A stretch of 64,000 nucleotides of DNA, taken from positions 62,001-126,000 of the forward strand of contig PCXY01000004.1 of the NCBI GenBank assembly GCA_002762785.1, given 5' to 3'. The number at the start of each line of letters is the position of its first letter. The stretch's first letter is position 1. Made by a program: the position numbers and the translations under genes. Below the pieces are notes generated by a model. The model made no database searches and had not been told where the DNA came from. It worked only from the letters and a program-made list of their open reading frames with translations. Of the stretch, positions 35,761-45,262 are shown piece after piece. The stretch is from Candidatus Woesearchaeota archaeon CG10_big_fil_rev_8_21_14_0_10_45_16. Lineage in GTDB: Archaea; Nanobdellota; Nanobdellia; Woesearchaeales; GW2011-AR9.

Positions 35761-36762
35761 ATGAATCTTACCCCGGAGATGAAAGCGCAGCTGGCCGAAC
35801 AGAAGAAGCAATGTATCTTCTGCAAGCTGATCGCTGGCGAGATGCCGGCCAAGACGGTTTTTGAGGACGGCAGGACTATCGGCATGTTGGATATCTATCC
35901 AGCGTTGAAAGGGCATACTTTATTCATGCCCAAAGAACATTATCCGATCATGCCTTACCTTCCTGGGGATGAGTTCTCTCATTTTTTCGGGATACTGCCT
36001 AGATTGAGCGCTTCGATCATGAAAGCGATGATCTCCACTGGTGTCAATGTCTTCATCGCCAACGGCGGAGTGGCCGGCCAGCAAGCTTCCCATTTCCTGG
36101 TCCACGTCCTGCCGAGAGAAGCTGGCGATGGTTTCTTTAATTTCTTTTTTGACCAGAGGAAAGCGAAAATAAGTGAAGAAAAGAAGAATATCTTACAGCA
36201 TAATTTTCCGACGATGATGGCCAATCATTTCAGCCGGAACCCAGCGGCCTGGCATCAAGGAGCAGGAGAAAGACCAGCTTTCCTGAAGCCTTCCACAGTC
36301 TTATATGAAGACGAAAAAGTGCTGGTATCACTTCCTGAAAAAGGGGTTGCTGAAGGCCATATCGAGATTTATAGCAAAGAAGAAAAAGATTTCCAGAAAT
36401 TGTCTCCTGAATCTGCTTCTCATCTATTTTTCGTAGCATCTTTTGCCGCTACTGCCGTCTTTGAAGGGCTGGGGGCGCATGGCACCAACATCATCGTCAA
36501 GTCCGGTGTCAGCGACGACAATCCCTCCGGCCGTCTGTCGATGCATATCATCCCCCGGAAGCAGGATGATGGATTGAAACTGCAATGGGAACCGAAACAG
36601 CCGAAGTATAATCTAGACGAAGTGGTTTCCATGATCAAAGATAAGACTTGGGAGATAAATGTCGTGAAGAAGAAAGTTCTAGTCGAAGAACCTCAGAAAG
36701 TTGAGAAAAAGAAGATAGCTCCTCACGACGAGATCAGGAAAGCCATCGAACGTTTACACTAA
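35761..36762 (+). CDS. Tandem HIT-domain protein lacking catalytic histidine
   Basis: 333 aa with two HIT-like domains. The first has CIFCKLIAGEMPAK with the CxxC zinc pair and ends in SHFLVHVLPR where HxHxHxxPR is expected, so the middle (nucleophilic) His is Leu. The second ends in RLSMHIIPR, again with only the last His. The protein probably binds nucleotides without hydrolysing them. TTATAAAA at about 35731-35738 is about 26 nt before the ATG. Its end overlaps the convergent kinase gene by 9 nt. Confidence 0.8.
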   Translation: MNLTPEMKAQLAEQKKQCIFCKLIAGEMPAKTVFEDGRTIGMLDIYPALKGHTLFMPKEHYPIMPYLPGDEFSHFFGILPRLSASIMKAMISTGVNVFIANGGVAGQQASHFLVHVLPREAGDGFFNFFFDQRKAKISEEKKNILQHNFPTMMANHFSRNPAAWHQGAGERPAFLKPSTVLYEDEKVLVSLPEKGVAEGHIEIYSKEEKDFQKLSPESASHLFFVASFAATAVFEGLGAHGTNIIVKSGVSDDNPSGRLSMHIIPRKQDDGLKLQWEPKQPKYNLDEVVSMIKDKTWEINVVKKKVLVEEPQKVEKKKIAPHDEIRKAIERLH

Positions 36763-37725
36763 TTCTTTTAATGTGTCTATCTTGATCTGGTCTAACTTGA
36801 CGCCTTTCTGTTCGATGATCTTTGATGCCAATAATGAACCTAATTTTCCCGACCTTTGGATGTCCCAGCCGTTGCAGTAACCATACAAGAATCCTGCAGC
36901 AAAAGTATCGCCGGCTCCTGTCGTGTCAACAGGGTTAGCCGTGAACGGATCGATCATGCTGATCTCACCCTCATTACTTATGATCGAACCATTTTTCCCG
37001 AGCTTGACGATGGCAATCTTACAATGTTCAGCCAGATCAGTTAGGGCGTCAACCTCATCTTTACCGGTAAATTCTTTCGCTTCCGTCTCGTTGACAAAGA
37101 GGATGTCCACTTTTTTGATAATGCTTAAGAAGAATTCTTTGTTCCGTCTGATGACGCCTGGGTCGGCCAGGTCAAGAGAGATCAGGGTATTATGCTTCTT
37201 CGCCAATTCCATGGCGTGCAGGACGACCTCTTTGGTCTTGCCCTCGAATTGGTAGCCTTCCAGGTGCAGGATCTTGCTGTCTTTGATATCTTCTTCCAAG
37301 ATGTCTTCCTTCTCGATCTCTATGGCTGCTCCCAGATGGACTGAAAAAGTCCTTTCGCTGTCAGGAGTTATGAACGTCAAGGCATGTCCTGTGGTGGCAT
37401 GATATTTCTTTAATCTGGAGGAGACATTATGTTCTTTGATCTTCTCCTCGTACATCTCGCCATGCGGATCGTTTCCGACTTTACCGCAGAGGATGACCTT
37501 GCTTCCTAGAAGACCGAGACCTCTTAGAGTATTGGCGACAGAACCGCCGGGGACGATCTCCATCTTATGCTCCTTGATCTTCTCCAGATACTGTTTGGCC
37601 TCATTTTCTTCAACTAGGTGAAATTCTCCTTTGTTGAGGTTCATCTCCAACAGCTTGTTATCTTCAACTTCAATCAGAAAATCCATCAGTGCATTGCCGA
37701 TGCCGATGACGTCGTTAGTTTTCAT
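36754..37725 (-). CDS. PfkB-family adenosine kinase-like sugar kinase
   Basis: 323 aa. PfkB signatures are complete: [16 protein letters not shown] near the N-terminus and [16 protein letters not shown] with the catalytic Asp near the C-terminus. The length and the [11 protein letters not shown] start match the adenosine kinase branch. Next to ahcY it would remove adenosine made by SAH hydrolysis (making AMP), pulling that reaction forward; the AMP phosphorylase at 18120 could use the product. Substrate assignment is by context. Coupled to msrA by ATGA. Confidence 0.82.
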   Translation of the reverse strand: MKTNDVIGIGNALMDFLIEVEDNKLLEMNLNKGEFHLVEENEAKQYLEKIKEHKMEIVPGGSVANTLRGLGLLGSKVILCGKVGNDPHGEMYEEKIKEHNVSSRLKKYHATTGHALTFITPDSERTFSVHLGAAIEIEKEDILEEDIKDSKILHLEGYQFEGKTKEVVLHAMELAKKHNTLISLDLADPGVIRRNKEFFLSIIKKVDILFVNETEAKEFTGKDEVDALTDLAEHCKIAIVKLGKNGSIISNEGEISMIDPFTANPVDTTGAGDTFAAGFLYGYCNGWDIQRSGKLGSLLASKIIEQKGVKLDQIKIDTLKELV

Positions 37726-38174
37726 ATTCTCTTCCTTTTCTCTTCGTACTTCTGATGATACTCTTCTGCTTTATAGAATTCTGCTGCCGGGATTATTGTA
37801 GTTGCAACCGGTCTTTTTAATCTTTTCTGAAGTTCTGCTTTCGATCTTTCTGCCGTTTTTTTCTGCTCTTCTGTGTGATAGAAGATAGCTGACCGGTATT
37901 GTTCTCCTACATCTGGACCCTGCCTGTTGATCTGTGTTGGATCATGGATCTTCCAGAAGACGTCCAACAACTGTTCATAAGAAACTTCTTTCGGATCATA
38001 TTCAACATGCACCACTTCGGCATGTCCAGTATTCATGGAACAGACTAACTTGTAAGAAGGATTCTTTACTTCCCCGCCCATGAAACCGACGGCGGTCTTT
38101 TTTACTCCTTTGATCTTGTCAAATTCTGCCTGCGGATGCCAGAAACATCCTGCTGCGAAAGTTGCTTGTTGCAT
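37722..38174 (-). CDS. msrA: Peptide methionine-S-sulfoxide reductase MsrA
   Basis: 150 aa, a short MsrA. The catalytic Cys10 lies in AAGCFW, followed by [20 protein letters not shown] and [21 protein letters not shown], all standard. It reduces methionine-S-oxide with a resolving thiol; no C-terminal Cys pair is visible, so an external reductant is needed. It lies between ahcY and adenosine kinase, linking it to methionine metabolism. Confidence 0.95.
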   Translation of the reverse strand: MQQATFAAGCFWHPQAEFDKIKGVKKTAVGFMGGEVKNPSYKLVCSMNTGHAEVVHVEYDPKEVSYEQLLDVFWKIHDPTQINRQGPDVGEQYRSAIFYHTEEQKKTAERSKAELQKRLKRPVATTIIPAAEFYKAEEYHQKYEEKRKRI

Positions 38175-38233
38175 GGTTGTGGATAATCTCCTCTTTTTTT
38201 ATATCTTACTGATCAACGATAAAAAATTAAAAT

Positions 38234-39631
38234 TCAATACCGATAATGATCCGGCTTGAACGGCCCTTCCTTAGGCACATCCAGATAGGCAGCCTGTTCG
38301 GCAGTCATCTCGTCTATCTCGACACCTATTTTAGCTAGATGCAGCCTGGCGACTTCTTCATCAAGCTTCTTCGGCAGCACGTAAACACCGATCTCATGTT
38401 TCTTGCACCATAGTTCGATCTGAGCCAAAGCCTGGTTGGTGAAAGAGCAGCTCATGACGAACGATGGATGTCCGGTTGCGCATCCTAGATTGACCAAGCG
38501 TCCTTCTGCCAGCACATAGATCTCTTTGTCTGGGAAGACATATTTATCATACTGCGGCTTGATCTGTTCTTTCTTGGCACTGGATTTGCTGTTAAGCCAA
38601 TGCATGTCGATCTCGTTATCGAAATGGCCGATGTTGCAGACGATGGCCTGATCTTTCATAGCTTTGAAATGTCTCTCTACCAGGATATTCTTGTTTCCCG
38701 TTGTCGTAACGAAGATGTCACCTTCTTTTACGGCAGAATCCATCTTCTTCACTTCATAGCCTTCCATGGCTGCCTGTAGGGCGTTGATCGGATCGATCTC
38801 GGTGATGATAACCCGGCAGCCGTACCCTTTCAAAGATTGGGCACAACCTTTACCAACATCACCATAACCAGCGACGACAGCTACTTTTCCAGCAAGCATG
38901 ACGTCAGTAGCTCTTTTGATGCCGTCTACTAGAGATTCTCGGCAGCCGTAAAGGTTGTCGAACTTGGATTTGGTGACAGAATCATTGACATTGATAGCTG
39001 GAAACAACAACTTTCCTTCTTTATGCATCTGATATAACCTATGGACGCCCGTAGTCGTCTCTTCAGAAACGCCTTTCACATCTTTAGCGACGGCAGTCCA
39101 TCTCTGTTGGTTCTTTTGATAGGCTTCTTTCAACGCTTTCATCAGTTCCTGGAAATCTTCCCCTTCATCAGAATAATCTTTGTCCAGTATGGATGGGTTC
39201 TTTTCTGCTTCCACCCCTTTGATGATCATCATCGTCGCATCGCCGCCGTCATCCACGATCAGCGTCGGCCCTTTTCCATTGAAATCAAGAGCTTTCTCGG
39301 TGCACCACCAATATTCAGATAATGATTCGCCTTTCCAGGCAAAGACCGGGACGCCAGCTTGAGCGATCGCCGCAGCGGCATGATCTTGGGTCGAGAAGAT
39401 ATTGCAGGAAGCCCATCTGACTTCTGCTCCTAATCTGACTAATGTTTCGATAAGGACAGCTGTCTGGATGGTCATGTGCAATGAACCGGTGATCCTGGCG
39501 CCTTGCAACGGTTTCTGAGAACCGAATTTTTCCCGGAGAGCCATCAAGCCCGGCATCTCTTTCTCTGCGATAGTAATTTCTTTCCTGCCCCAATCGGCTA
39601 ATGACATGTCTTTGACTTTATAATCGTTCAT
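38234..39631 (-). CDS. ahcY: Adenosylhomocysteinase
   Basis: 465 aa. NAD-dependent hydrolysis of S-adenosylhomocysteine to homocysteine and adenosine. Clear motifs: [10 protein letters not shown], the Rossmann loop [38 protein letters not shown], and the C-terminal KPDHYRY that completes the neighbour's NAD site. AGGTGATCC lies before the ATG, with an AT-rich TATA further upstream. It heads the ahcY-msrA-kinase block, serving the many methyltransferases in this window. Confidence 0.96.
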   Translation of the reverse strand: MNDYKVKDMSLADWGRKEITIAEKEMPGLMALREKFGSQKPLQGARITGSLHMTIQTAVLIETLVRLGAEVRWASCNIFSTQDHAAAAIAQAGVPVFAWKGESLSEYWWCTEKALDFNGKGPTLIVDDGGDATMMIIKGVEAEKNPSILDKDYSDEGEDFQELMKALKEAYQKNQQRWTAVAKDVKGVSEETTTGVHRLYQMHKEGKLLFPAINVNDSVTKSKFDNLYGCRESLVDGIKRATDVMLAGKVAVVAGYGDVGKGCAQSLKGYGCRVIITEIDPINALQAAMEGYEVKKMDSAVKEGDIFVTTTGNKNILVERHFKAMKDQAIVCNIGHFDNEIDMHWLNSKSSAKKEQIKPQYDKYVFPDKEIYVLAEGRLVNLGCATGHPSFVMSCSFTNQALAQIELWCKKHEIGVYVLPKKLDEEVARLHLAKIGVEIDEMTAEQAAYLDVPKEGPFKPDHYRY

Positions 39632-39769
39632 AGTGGATCACCTTTGAGGGGCTGGTTTCATTATCATTTATAAGATTTATTGAAATGGATCGCTCCCCAA
39701 TGGTGTAACTACTTGACAATGACTATTTTTTAGAAAGATTTATAAATCCCGCATCTTATAGATCTCTCT

Positions 39770-40960
39770 ATGTCTCGAAGAAAAGCAGGATGGGGAGCAG
39801 CAGTATTGCTAGCTCTTGGCATGTATCATTCCTGTGATGAGCGCGCGAAAACAGATCTTCTTTCGAATACTCCGCAAGAGCATCAAAGTGAAGAGATTAA
39901 ACCAGGATCAGCGGTTAAAGATGTTGATGCTGCAGAAAAGGCGCTTGAGATCCTACTCAGATCGATGTATCACGTGGCTGCCGAATCTACGGAAAAAAGC
40001 CTTTTTGACCAGAAGTTGGAGGGAGTTGAGAATTGTCTTGCCGATCTCGAGCTTGAAGAAACTTGTTTGGTATATACTGTCAGTAAGCTTAATAGTCTTG
40101 AGACTGATTCCTCTCGGATTCTTCGATATGGGATACGTTCTTCTGAAGGTCATGCTGTCATAGCTTCTCAGTATGAAGTGGACTTGTTCTTTAAAGGATT
40201 AGAAAATGAGCGTTCTTGTTCGGTGATGCCTGTCCGTATAACTGATGAAGGCGAACAGCCCTGCATCTCCAATGAGAAATATCGCCACGGCGAAACATTC
40301 CTTACGCTGATGATCCATGCAAGTAAAAGGCCAAATGGCCAGCAGTATCTTCGGGATCTAGGCCTGGATGGACAGATGGCTGAGATTGGAAGCTGTCTAG
40401 AGGAACAGAGCACATCATTTGCATATCGTCTGCAGTTTTTCACGACTGATGTACGTGAGCTGGATATCGACCAAAAGATGGAACGGATCGACATGGCCCG
40501 CGCAGCTCTCTTAGAACTAGGAGTTATGGAGGATGACCTTACATCAAGATATGCAGATCAAAGCTCTTTATCGAGAGATGTCAGCCGGCAGTTTCACAGG
40601 ATTGAGAACCAACGTGCTAAAGTATTGAATAATCTGATCGAGATCGGCAACTATGATGACGCTTTTGATGTGATCCGAGAGTTTGAACCGGAAGAAGGTT
40701 ACTATACTATGGGGTTTTTGGGAACCAATGTTGAAGATCCTTATCGTTTCTCAGAGCTAGTAGATTTTGCGGAAAGAAGACGTGATCATCCGGACCATGT
40801 TCTTCTGAATGCAGGCGGTTACCTTAAAGATGGTCTCAGGGCATTTAGGAGAGATAGCAGCTTGGGCTACGACCCTTTAGACGTTGAACGAGCCCGCAAA
40901 TTGATCCAGGATGTGGAGAGGATAGATACTAGGGGTATGTCTGATGTGTTTGATGATTGA
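39770..40960 (+). CDS. Orphan exported or lipoprotein-like helical protein
   Basis: 396 aa. A basic N-terminus and hydrophobic stretch (GAAVLLALGMYHSC) suggest a signal sequence; a Cys follows, but the lipobox is poor. The rest is charged and helical with Cys residues spread through the middle and no recognised domain. A TTTATAAA box ends about 24 nt before the ATG, a leaderless layout. No neighbour suggests a function. It may be a lineage-specific gene. Confidence 0.6.
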   Translation: MSRRKAGWGAAVLLALGMYHSCDERAKTDLLSNTPQEHQSEEIKPGSAVKDVDAAEKALEILLRSMYHVAAESTEKSLFDQKLEGVENCLADLELEETCLVYTVSKLNSLETDSSRILRYGIRSSEGHAVIASQYEVDLFFKGLENERSCSVMPVRITDEGEQPCISNEKYRHGETFLTLMIHASKRPNGQQYLRDLGLDGQMAEIGSCLEEQSTSFAYRLQFFTTDVRELDIDQKMERIDMARAALLELGVMEDDLTSRYADQSSLSRDVSRQFHRIENQRAKVLNNLIEIGNYDDAFDVIREFEPEEGYYTMGFLGTNVEDPYRFSELVDFAERRRDHPDHVLLNAGGYLKDGLRAFRRDSSLGYDPLDVERARKLIQDVERIDTRGMSDVFDD

Positions 40961-41025
40961 TCTATCTGATCTGCATACCTCACCACATCAAAACCTATAT
41001 AAACAATAATCGATTCTGTCTGGAT

Positions 41026-42309
41026 ATGGCCAATCCGGGAGATTCCGTCATCGTCAAGACCAAGAAGCAGGAAGAAAGAGGTCTGCTTATCCCCAGCCCT
41101 AGTAAAAGCGTTGTTCTGGTCAAGTTGGACAACGGTTATAATGTCGGCTTTCCTAAGAAAGAAGTTACGTCTTTGACGGTCGTAAAGAAAGGGACGGCTG
41201 TCAAACCTAAATCTGCGAAAGTTTCTAAAAATACTAAACTTCCTACTATCTCCATCTTACATACCGGCGGCACCATCGCTTCTAAAGTTGATTATCGTAC
41301 TGGCGGTGTCACTACTGATTTCAAACCTGAAGAATTAATTTCATTATTTCCAGAACTGAAGAAGATCGCTAACATCAACTCAGAACTGGTAGCGCAGATG
41401 TGGAGCGATGATTTAAGATTCGCCCATCTTACTTTATTAGCTAACAAGATCCAGCAGCATATCAAGAAAGGTGTGAAAGGAATTATCGTCGGCATGGGAA
41501 CTGACAACCTGTCGGTTGCGGCTGCGGCGATGTCATTCATGGTAGAACGTTCTCCAGTGCCGATCATCTTTGTCGGCTCGCAGCGGTCTTCTGACAGAGG
41601 CAGTTCTGACGCAGCTATGAACCTCATCTGCGCAGCAGAATTTGTCGTCAAGACTGATTTTGGCGGCGTGGCTATCTGCATGCACAAAAGTTCTGACGAC
41701 ACGGAATGCTGGATATTACCTGCTGTTAAAACTGCTAAATTGCATTCTTCACGAAGAGATGCTTTCAAAGCTGTCAATGACAGACCATTAGCGACTGTCA
41801 ACTATAAGAACGGCGTCATCACTTATCTTAAGCGTGATTATCAGCTTCGTTCTGATGCTACTATCATCAAGCCGCGTCTGGAAGAGAAAGTCGGCCTGTT
41901 GAAGATCCACATTAACATGTTTCCTGAACAGTTTGAATTCTTTAAAGGGTATAAAGGGCTGGTCATCGAAGGAACTGGCATGGGCCACACCCCTGGACAG
42001 TCTCCTAACAAAGAGACGGAGATCCATAAGAAGATGTACCCGGCGATCAAGAAAGTCATCGATTCTGGCTGCGTGGTAGTGATGACGACGCAATGTTTGT
42101 TCGGTCCTGTCAACCTCAACGTTTACAGTAAAGGGAGAGACTTGCAGGAGATTGGTGTGCTTTCAGGAAAAGACATGCTGGCTAATACTGCTTTGGTAAA
42201 ATTGTCCTGGCTGTTGGGAAATTATCCTAAGAAAGTCAAAGAGATGTTCAGCGAGAATCTCCGTGGCGAGATCAATGAACGATTACAATATGAAAAAGAG
42301 TTTATCTAG
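41026..42309 (+). CDS. gatD: Glutamyl-tRNA(Gln) amidotransferase subunit D
   Basis: 427 aa from the ATG at 41026, fixed by TATATAAA centred 26.5 nt upstream; the track start is 23 codons too early. An N-terminal beta-barrel (about 70 residues) precedes an asparaginase fold with HTGGTIAS, VGMGTDNLS and GSQRSSDRGSSDAAMN, the GatD signatures. It releases ammonia from amide donors for GatE to convert Glu-tRNA(Gln) to Gln-tRNA(Gln), the archaeal route to glutaminyl-tRNA. gatE is not in this window. Confidence 0.94.
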   Translation: MANPGDSVIVKTKKQEERGLLIPSPSKSVVLVKLDNGYNVGFPKKEVTSLTVVKKGTAVKPKSAKVSKNTKLPTISILHTGGTIASKVDYRTGGVTTDFKPEELISLFPELKKIANINSELVAQMWSDDLRFAHLTLLANKIQQHIKKGVKGIIVGMGTDNLSVAAAAMSFMVERSPVPIIFVGSQRSSDRGSSDAAMNLICAAEFVVKTDFGGVAICMHKSSDDTECWILPAVKTAKLHSSRRDAFKAVNDRPLATVNYKNGVITYLKRDYQLRSDATIIKPRLEEKVGLLKIHINMFPEQFEFFKGYKGLVIEGTGMGHTPGQSPNKETEIHKKMYPAIKKVIDSGCVVVMTTQCLFGPVNLNVYSKGRDLQEIGVLSGKDMLANTALVKLSWLLGNYPKKVKEMFSENLRGEINERLQYEKEFI

Positions 42310-42312
42310 ACT

Positions 42313-42579
42313 ATGGTCCTGAAAATGGTGATGATGATGTTTGCATGTCTAGCTTTAGTCTCTTGTACTTCTAATATTCCTCTTGAGAAACAATGTTCTG
42401 TGGATAGTGACTGCGTTCCTGCTGTCTGCTGTCATGCCGATGATGCGGTAAATGGCCAGTACGCGCCTGATTGTTCCGACGTCTTATGTTCACAGTCCTG
42501 TGAGCCTGATACTCTTGATTGCGGTCAAGGTGAGATAAGGTGTATCGATAATACTTGTACGGCGGTGATCTTGCGATGA
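42313..42579 (+). CDS. Small Cys-rich lipoprotein
   Basis: 88 aa. The N-terminal signal ends in a plausible lipobox (ALVSC, Cys at about residue 18), followed by a disulfide-rich domain of about 12 further Cys (CSVDSDCVPAVCC pattern). It probably stays attached to the outer face of the membrane. The DCxP pattern echoes the 226-aa protein at 23775. It starts 3 nt after gatD and overlaps the VIT1-like gene by ATGA. Confidence 0.65.
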   Translation: MVLKMVMMMFACLALVSCTSNIPLEKQCSVDSDCVPAVCCHADDAVNGQYAPDCSDVLCSQSCEPDTLDCGQGEIRCIDNTCTAVILR

Positions 42580-43256
42580 AGATGAAACTGCGGGACGTCG
42601 TCCGTGATTTTGTCTTCGGCATGGAAGATGGTCTAGTGTCTAATCTTGGCCTGGTCTTAGGCGTCTATATCGGCGGCGGCGGTCCGTATGCTATCCTTTT
42701 AGCCGGGTTGGCTAGCATGTTCGCCGGAGCTTTCTCGATGTCTGCTGGCAGTTATCTCTCAGCCAAATCACAAGCTGAAGTCTATGAGCAGGAGATCTCT
42801 TCTACCAAACGAGATCTTGAAAAGAACCCTAAAAAATGTTTTACCGATATGAAGAAAATATTGGTCGATCAAGGGCTGAACGCCAAAGATGTTGACCGGC
42901 TGTTCAAATCTTCTCCTAAGTATAAGCATTCAGAATTTGTCTGCAATTACATGGTCCAAAAGAAAGTTGGCATCTCCAAAGAGAAGTTCGACCTGCCGCT
43001 GAAAAATGCCGCGATGATGTTCTTCTCATTCTTGGTAGGTTCTTCATTTCCGATCTTTCCTTTCATCTTTCTTGGCGAGAAGAATGCCGCCATCACTGCG
43101 ACTATCCTGACGGTCTGCGCTCTTTTCTTTGTCGGTTGGATTAAAACTATCTTCACCAAACGCAGTTGGTTTAAGTCCGGTCTCGAGATCGTGCTGATCG
43201 GAGTTGGGGCCGGAGTCATCGGCTATATTGTCGGCTGGCTGTTCGGCATGTTTTGA
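42576..43256 (+). CDS. VIT1/CCC1 family iron/manganese transporter
   Basis: 226 aa from the ATG at 42576 (ATGA overlap with the lipoprotein gene). Five membrane helices. The hallmark first helix is DFVFGMEDGLVSNLGLVLGV, where the charged Asp/Glu line the path, then GAFSMSAGSYLSAKSQ, a cytoplasmic Glu/Lys-rich metal-binding region (about 70-140) and three C-terminal helices. It moves Fe2+ or Mn2+ out of the cytosol in exchange for H+. Confidence 0.9.
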   Translation: MKMKLRDVVRDFVFGMEDGLVSNLGLVLGVYIGGGGPYAILLAGLASMFAGAFSMSAGSYLSAKSQAEVYEQEISSTKRDLEKNPKKCFTDMKKILVDQGLNAKDVDRLFKSSPKYKHSEFVCNYMVQKKVGISKEKFDLPLKNAAMMFFSFLVGSSFPIFPFIFLGEKNAAITATILTVCALFFVGWIKTIFTKRSWFKSGLEIVLIGVGAGVIGYIVGWLFGMF

Positions 43257-43300
43257 GAGAAAAAAAGTATTCCTTAGATCTCAAGCCGCTTGTTCTTTAT

Positions 43301-43948
43301 TCAGGTTTCCCTGTAATGCTTCTTAAAGAGTTGATTTAATCTTTTGTGCGCTTCTTTCAATGGGCTGACGTCGATCCCTTCTTCTTTCAGCAAATCTTTC
43401 AAAGTCATGATATAAGCATGTGCTTCGTCCAGCCAGACATCATGATGGTAGCCTTTCGACCTGGCGAAAAAACGGTAGATCTGGACGATACTTTCTCTGG
43501 GCAGCGAGTGGATGACTTTTAACGCTTCCTTTCTATATCTTTTGTTGGTATAGAACAGAGCATGGGCGATCTCGTGGCGTAAGATGTCTTTGGTGTGGTT
43601 GCCATAGGTGCCGATGATGTAATACGGCTGTTTATGTTTCTGAAACTGCTGCAACAACTTTTCTTCGGAGTTGGTAAGTGGGTTGAAGCGTCCTTTATAG
43701 AACGGCTTCAGGACATATGAAGGGATGTTGAAACCGCCCCAATCCTGATAGAACGTGAAGCGGCCGGTCTTCTTCCCTTCTGGTGAATGAGAAGTGTACC
43801 ATTGCCTGAACTGGGCTATGGTGAAGTATCTCCCACGGAAATGGGGGGATTCAAAATGCTCTTGGAAACGGAGGAACGTTTTTCCCAGATCCTCCTGCGA
43901 ACGGAACCGGACGAGATGGATGCTGTCAGCGATCGGGGTGATTTTCAT
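43301..43948 (-). CDS. Putative HEXXH metallopeptidase
   Basis: 215 aa from the ATG at 43948, about 27 nt from a TATATATA box; the track uses a TTG two codons earlier. The core HEIAHALF is a zinc-binding HEXXH, and WLDEAHAYIM about 55 residues later could supply a Glu third ligand, as in gluzincins. Other conserved-looking parts are aromatic (YQDWGGFNIPSYV). No signal peptide, so probably intracellular. I do not recognise the exact family. Confidence 0.65.
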   Translation of the reverse strand: MKITPIADSIHLVRFRSQEDLGKTFLRFQEHFESPHFRGRYFTIAQFRQWYTSHSPEGKKTGRFTFYQDWGGFNIPSYVLKPFYKGRFNPLTNSEEKLLQQFQKHKQPYYIIGTYGNHTKDILRHEIAHALFYTNKRYRKEALKVIHSLPRESIVQIYRFFARSKGYHHDVWLDEAHAYIMTLKDLLKEEGIDVSPLKEAHKRLNQLFKKHYRET

Positions 43949-43995
43949 GGTCAAGGTAAGGAAAGAAGGTTATATATAGTTTATTGTTACAAACC

Positions 43996-44003
43996 TTTTT
44001 AAG
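43996..44003 (+). promoter_or_regulatory. TATA box of tRNA-Leu
   Basis: TTTTTAAG centred about 28 nt before the first base of tRNA-Leu, giving a transcription start at or near the mature 5' end. Confidence 0.5.
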
Positions 44004-44027
44004 TAATCCTAGAAACCAGCATCTTAC

Positions 44028-44154
44028 GCGAGGGTGGGAGAGCGGTCAAATCCGCTGGCTTGAGGCAATGAAAGGTCAACCTTTGTGGTTTGCGCCTGCG
44101 TTACAAACGGCCAGTCCCTTAGTGGGTACGCGTGTTCGAATCACGTCCCTCGCA
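44028..44154 (+). tRNA. tRNA-Leu(GAG) with a 43-nt intron
   Basis: Class II tRNA: acceptor GCGAGGG/CCCTCGC, discriminator A, D-arm GGA/TCC, anticodon stem CTGGC/GCCAG, loop TTGAGGG (anticodon GAG), long variable arm CCC-TTAGT-GGG, T-arm GCGTG-TTCGAAT-CACGT. The intron 44066-44108 lies at the canonical 37/38 site; its bulge-helix-bulge has bulges GGC and ACG and one mismatch in the central helix. CCA is not encoded. Its 3' end is duplicated 1,117 bp downstream. Confidence 0.9.
44066..44108 (+). other. tRNA-Leu intron
   Basis: 43 nt, between positions 37 and 38. Outer stem CTGGC/GCCAG, central TTGA/ACAA, inner AATG/CGTT, with 3-nt bulges on both sides; cutting after the second bulge base restores a 7-nt loop. 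Confidence 0.8.
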
Positions 44155-44162
44155 TCACTTTT
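44146..44162 (+). repeat. Direct repeat, left copy (att site in tRNA-Leu 3' end)
   Basis: TCCCTCGCATCACTTTT, covering the last tRNA bases and 8 nt beyond. It is identical to 45263-45279; the flanking bases differ on both sides. This is the classic trace of site-specific integration at a tRNA 3' end. Confidence 0.75.
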
Positions 44163-44229
44163 CAAATGGCTCCTGTTGTCACTCTAGAGAAACAAAAGAT
44201 TTATAAAGATTTCTCAATCTTGATCTCTA

Positions 44230-45240
44230 ATGTTTGATGAACATATAAATATGCTCTTGTTTGGAAAAACAGGAGAAGATCGTAGTAATGGAAAACTTCT
44301 TGCTAGTATCCTTAGTGTTGGTGCGCAAGTTTCTGGATCATGTACTAATCATGAAGTATTTATCAGTCCTCTTCCAAAGGAAGAACTATTTGCTTTATAT
44401 GAAAGACGAATGGCTTGTTTGCAAGACTATCAGATTGTTCGAGAAGCTTACGAAGACGAGCATCCGAGACCAGAAGTTGGGAGCTACTTGGAGTGGAATC
44501 GCCAAATAGATCAAGCTTTAGATTCTGCTCATGGACACCTGCTTTCTATTGTTCGTAATATTGACCGTGAGATTAATGAAGAAAAAGGAAAAATATTTGA
44601 TGATATCGTTCCACAATTTAGGTCAACAGTAGCTAATATGCGGAAAGTCGTTCTCTTGGATTTGATTGCTGCCAATTGTACTAAGGTCAGAGAATTATCA
44701 TCAGCTAATGCCGGTTTGGATAGAGCTTTAAAAAAATTCTTAACATCATATCAAAAAGCAGTTGCTGGTAGGGCAACGTTAGATGACATTGATGGTGATG
44801 AACTTGAGGTTCTTGAGCGGACCTTTTTCCAAGGGGTAGGCCGTCATTTCAAAAAAGCTGGCGGCAATAGCGATGATTTGGCAAGCGACCTCTTTTTTGG
44901 AAGGATAGGCAGTGATTATTTTAGCGGCCCCAGAGAATTTTTCCATTATTTTGACTGGTCTGCTGCGCGCCGGGGCGAGATTTTGTGTAGTGCATCCGGG
45001 ATGATGAAAGGAGAATATGCTTTTATGAATAATGGTTATGGATTCTCATTTAAAGATTTACCAAGCGACTCAGCTCCTACAGACAACTTATTCGCAGCCC
45101 TTACAGGAAACTTATTCGGGCTTGTTTATTTCAGGATGGAAGTTGCCTCAAGGTATAACTCTTGCGTTGAACCTGTTTTTGGCAGAATAAGAGAGATGTA
45201 TAATGTTGTCCCTGCTGAAGATCTTCGACGTTTGGTCTAA
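44230..45240 (+). CDS. Orphan protein inside the tRNA-Leu insert
   Basis: 336 aa of unknown family. Helical, with a Cys-containing N-terminal third, coiled-coil-like middle and a C-terminal aromatic region; no signal peptide or membrane helix. TTTATAAA centred 26.5 nt before the ATG gives a leaderless promoter within the element, so the cargo can be expressed after insertion. Codon choice looks more AT-rich than in neighbours. Possible roles (defence, immunity, element maintenance) cannot be told from sequence. Confidence 0.6.
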   Translation: MFDEHINMLLFGKTGEDRSNGKLLASILSVGAQVSGSCTNHEVFISPLPKEELFALYERRMACLQDYQIVREAYEDEHPRPEVGSYLEWNRQIDQALDSAHGHLLSIVRNIDREINEEKGKIFDDIVPQFRSTVANMRKVVLLDLIAANCTKVRELSSANAGLDRALKKFLTSYQKAVAGRATLDDIDGDELEVLERTFFQGVGRHFKKAGGNSDDLASDLFFGRIGSDYFSGPREFFHYFDWSAARRGEILCSASGMMKGEYAFMNNGYGFSFKDLPSDSAPTDNLFAALTGNLFGLVYFRMEVASRYNSCVEPVFGRIREMYNVVPAEDLRRLV

Positions 45241-45262
45241 AATGGTTAATTAGTGTTCAGGA

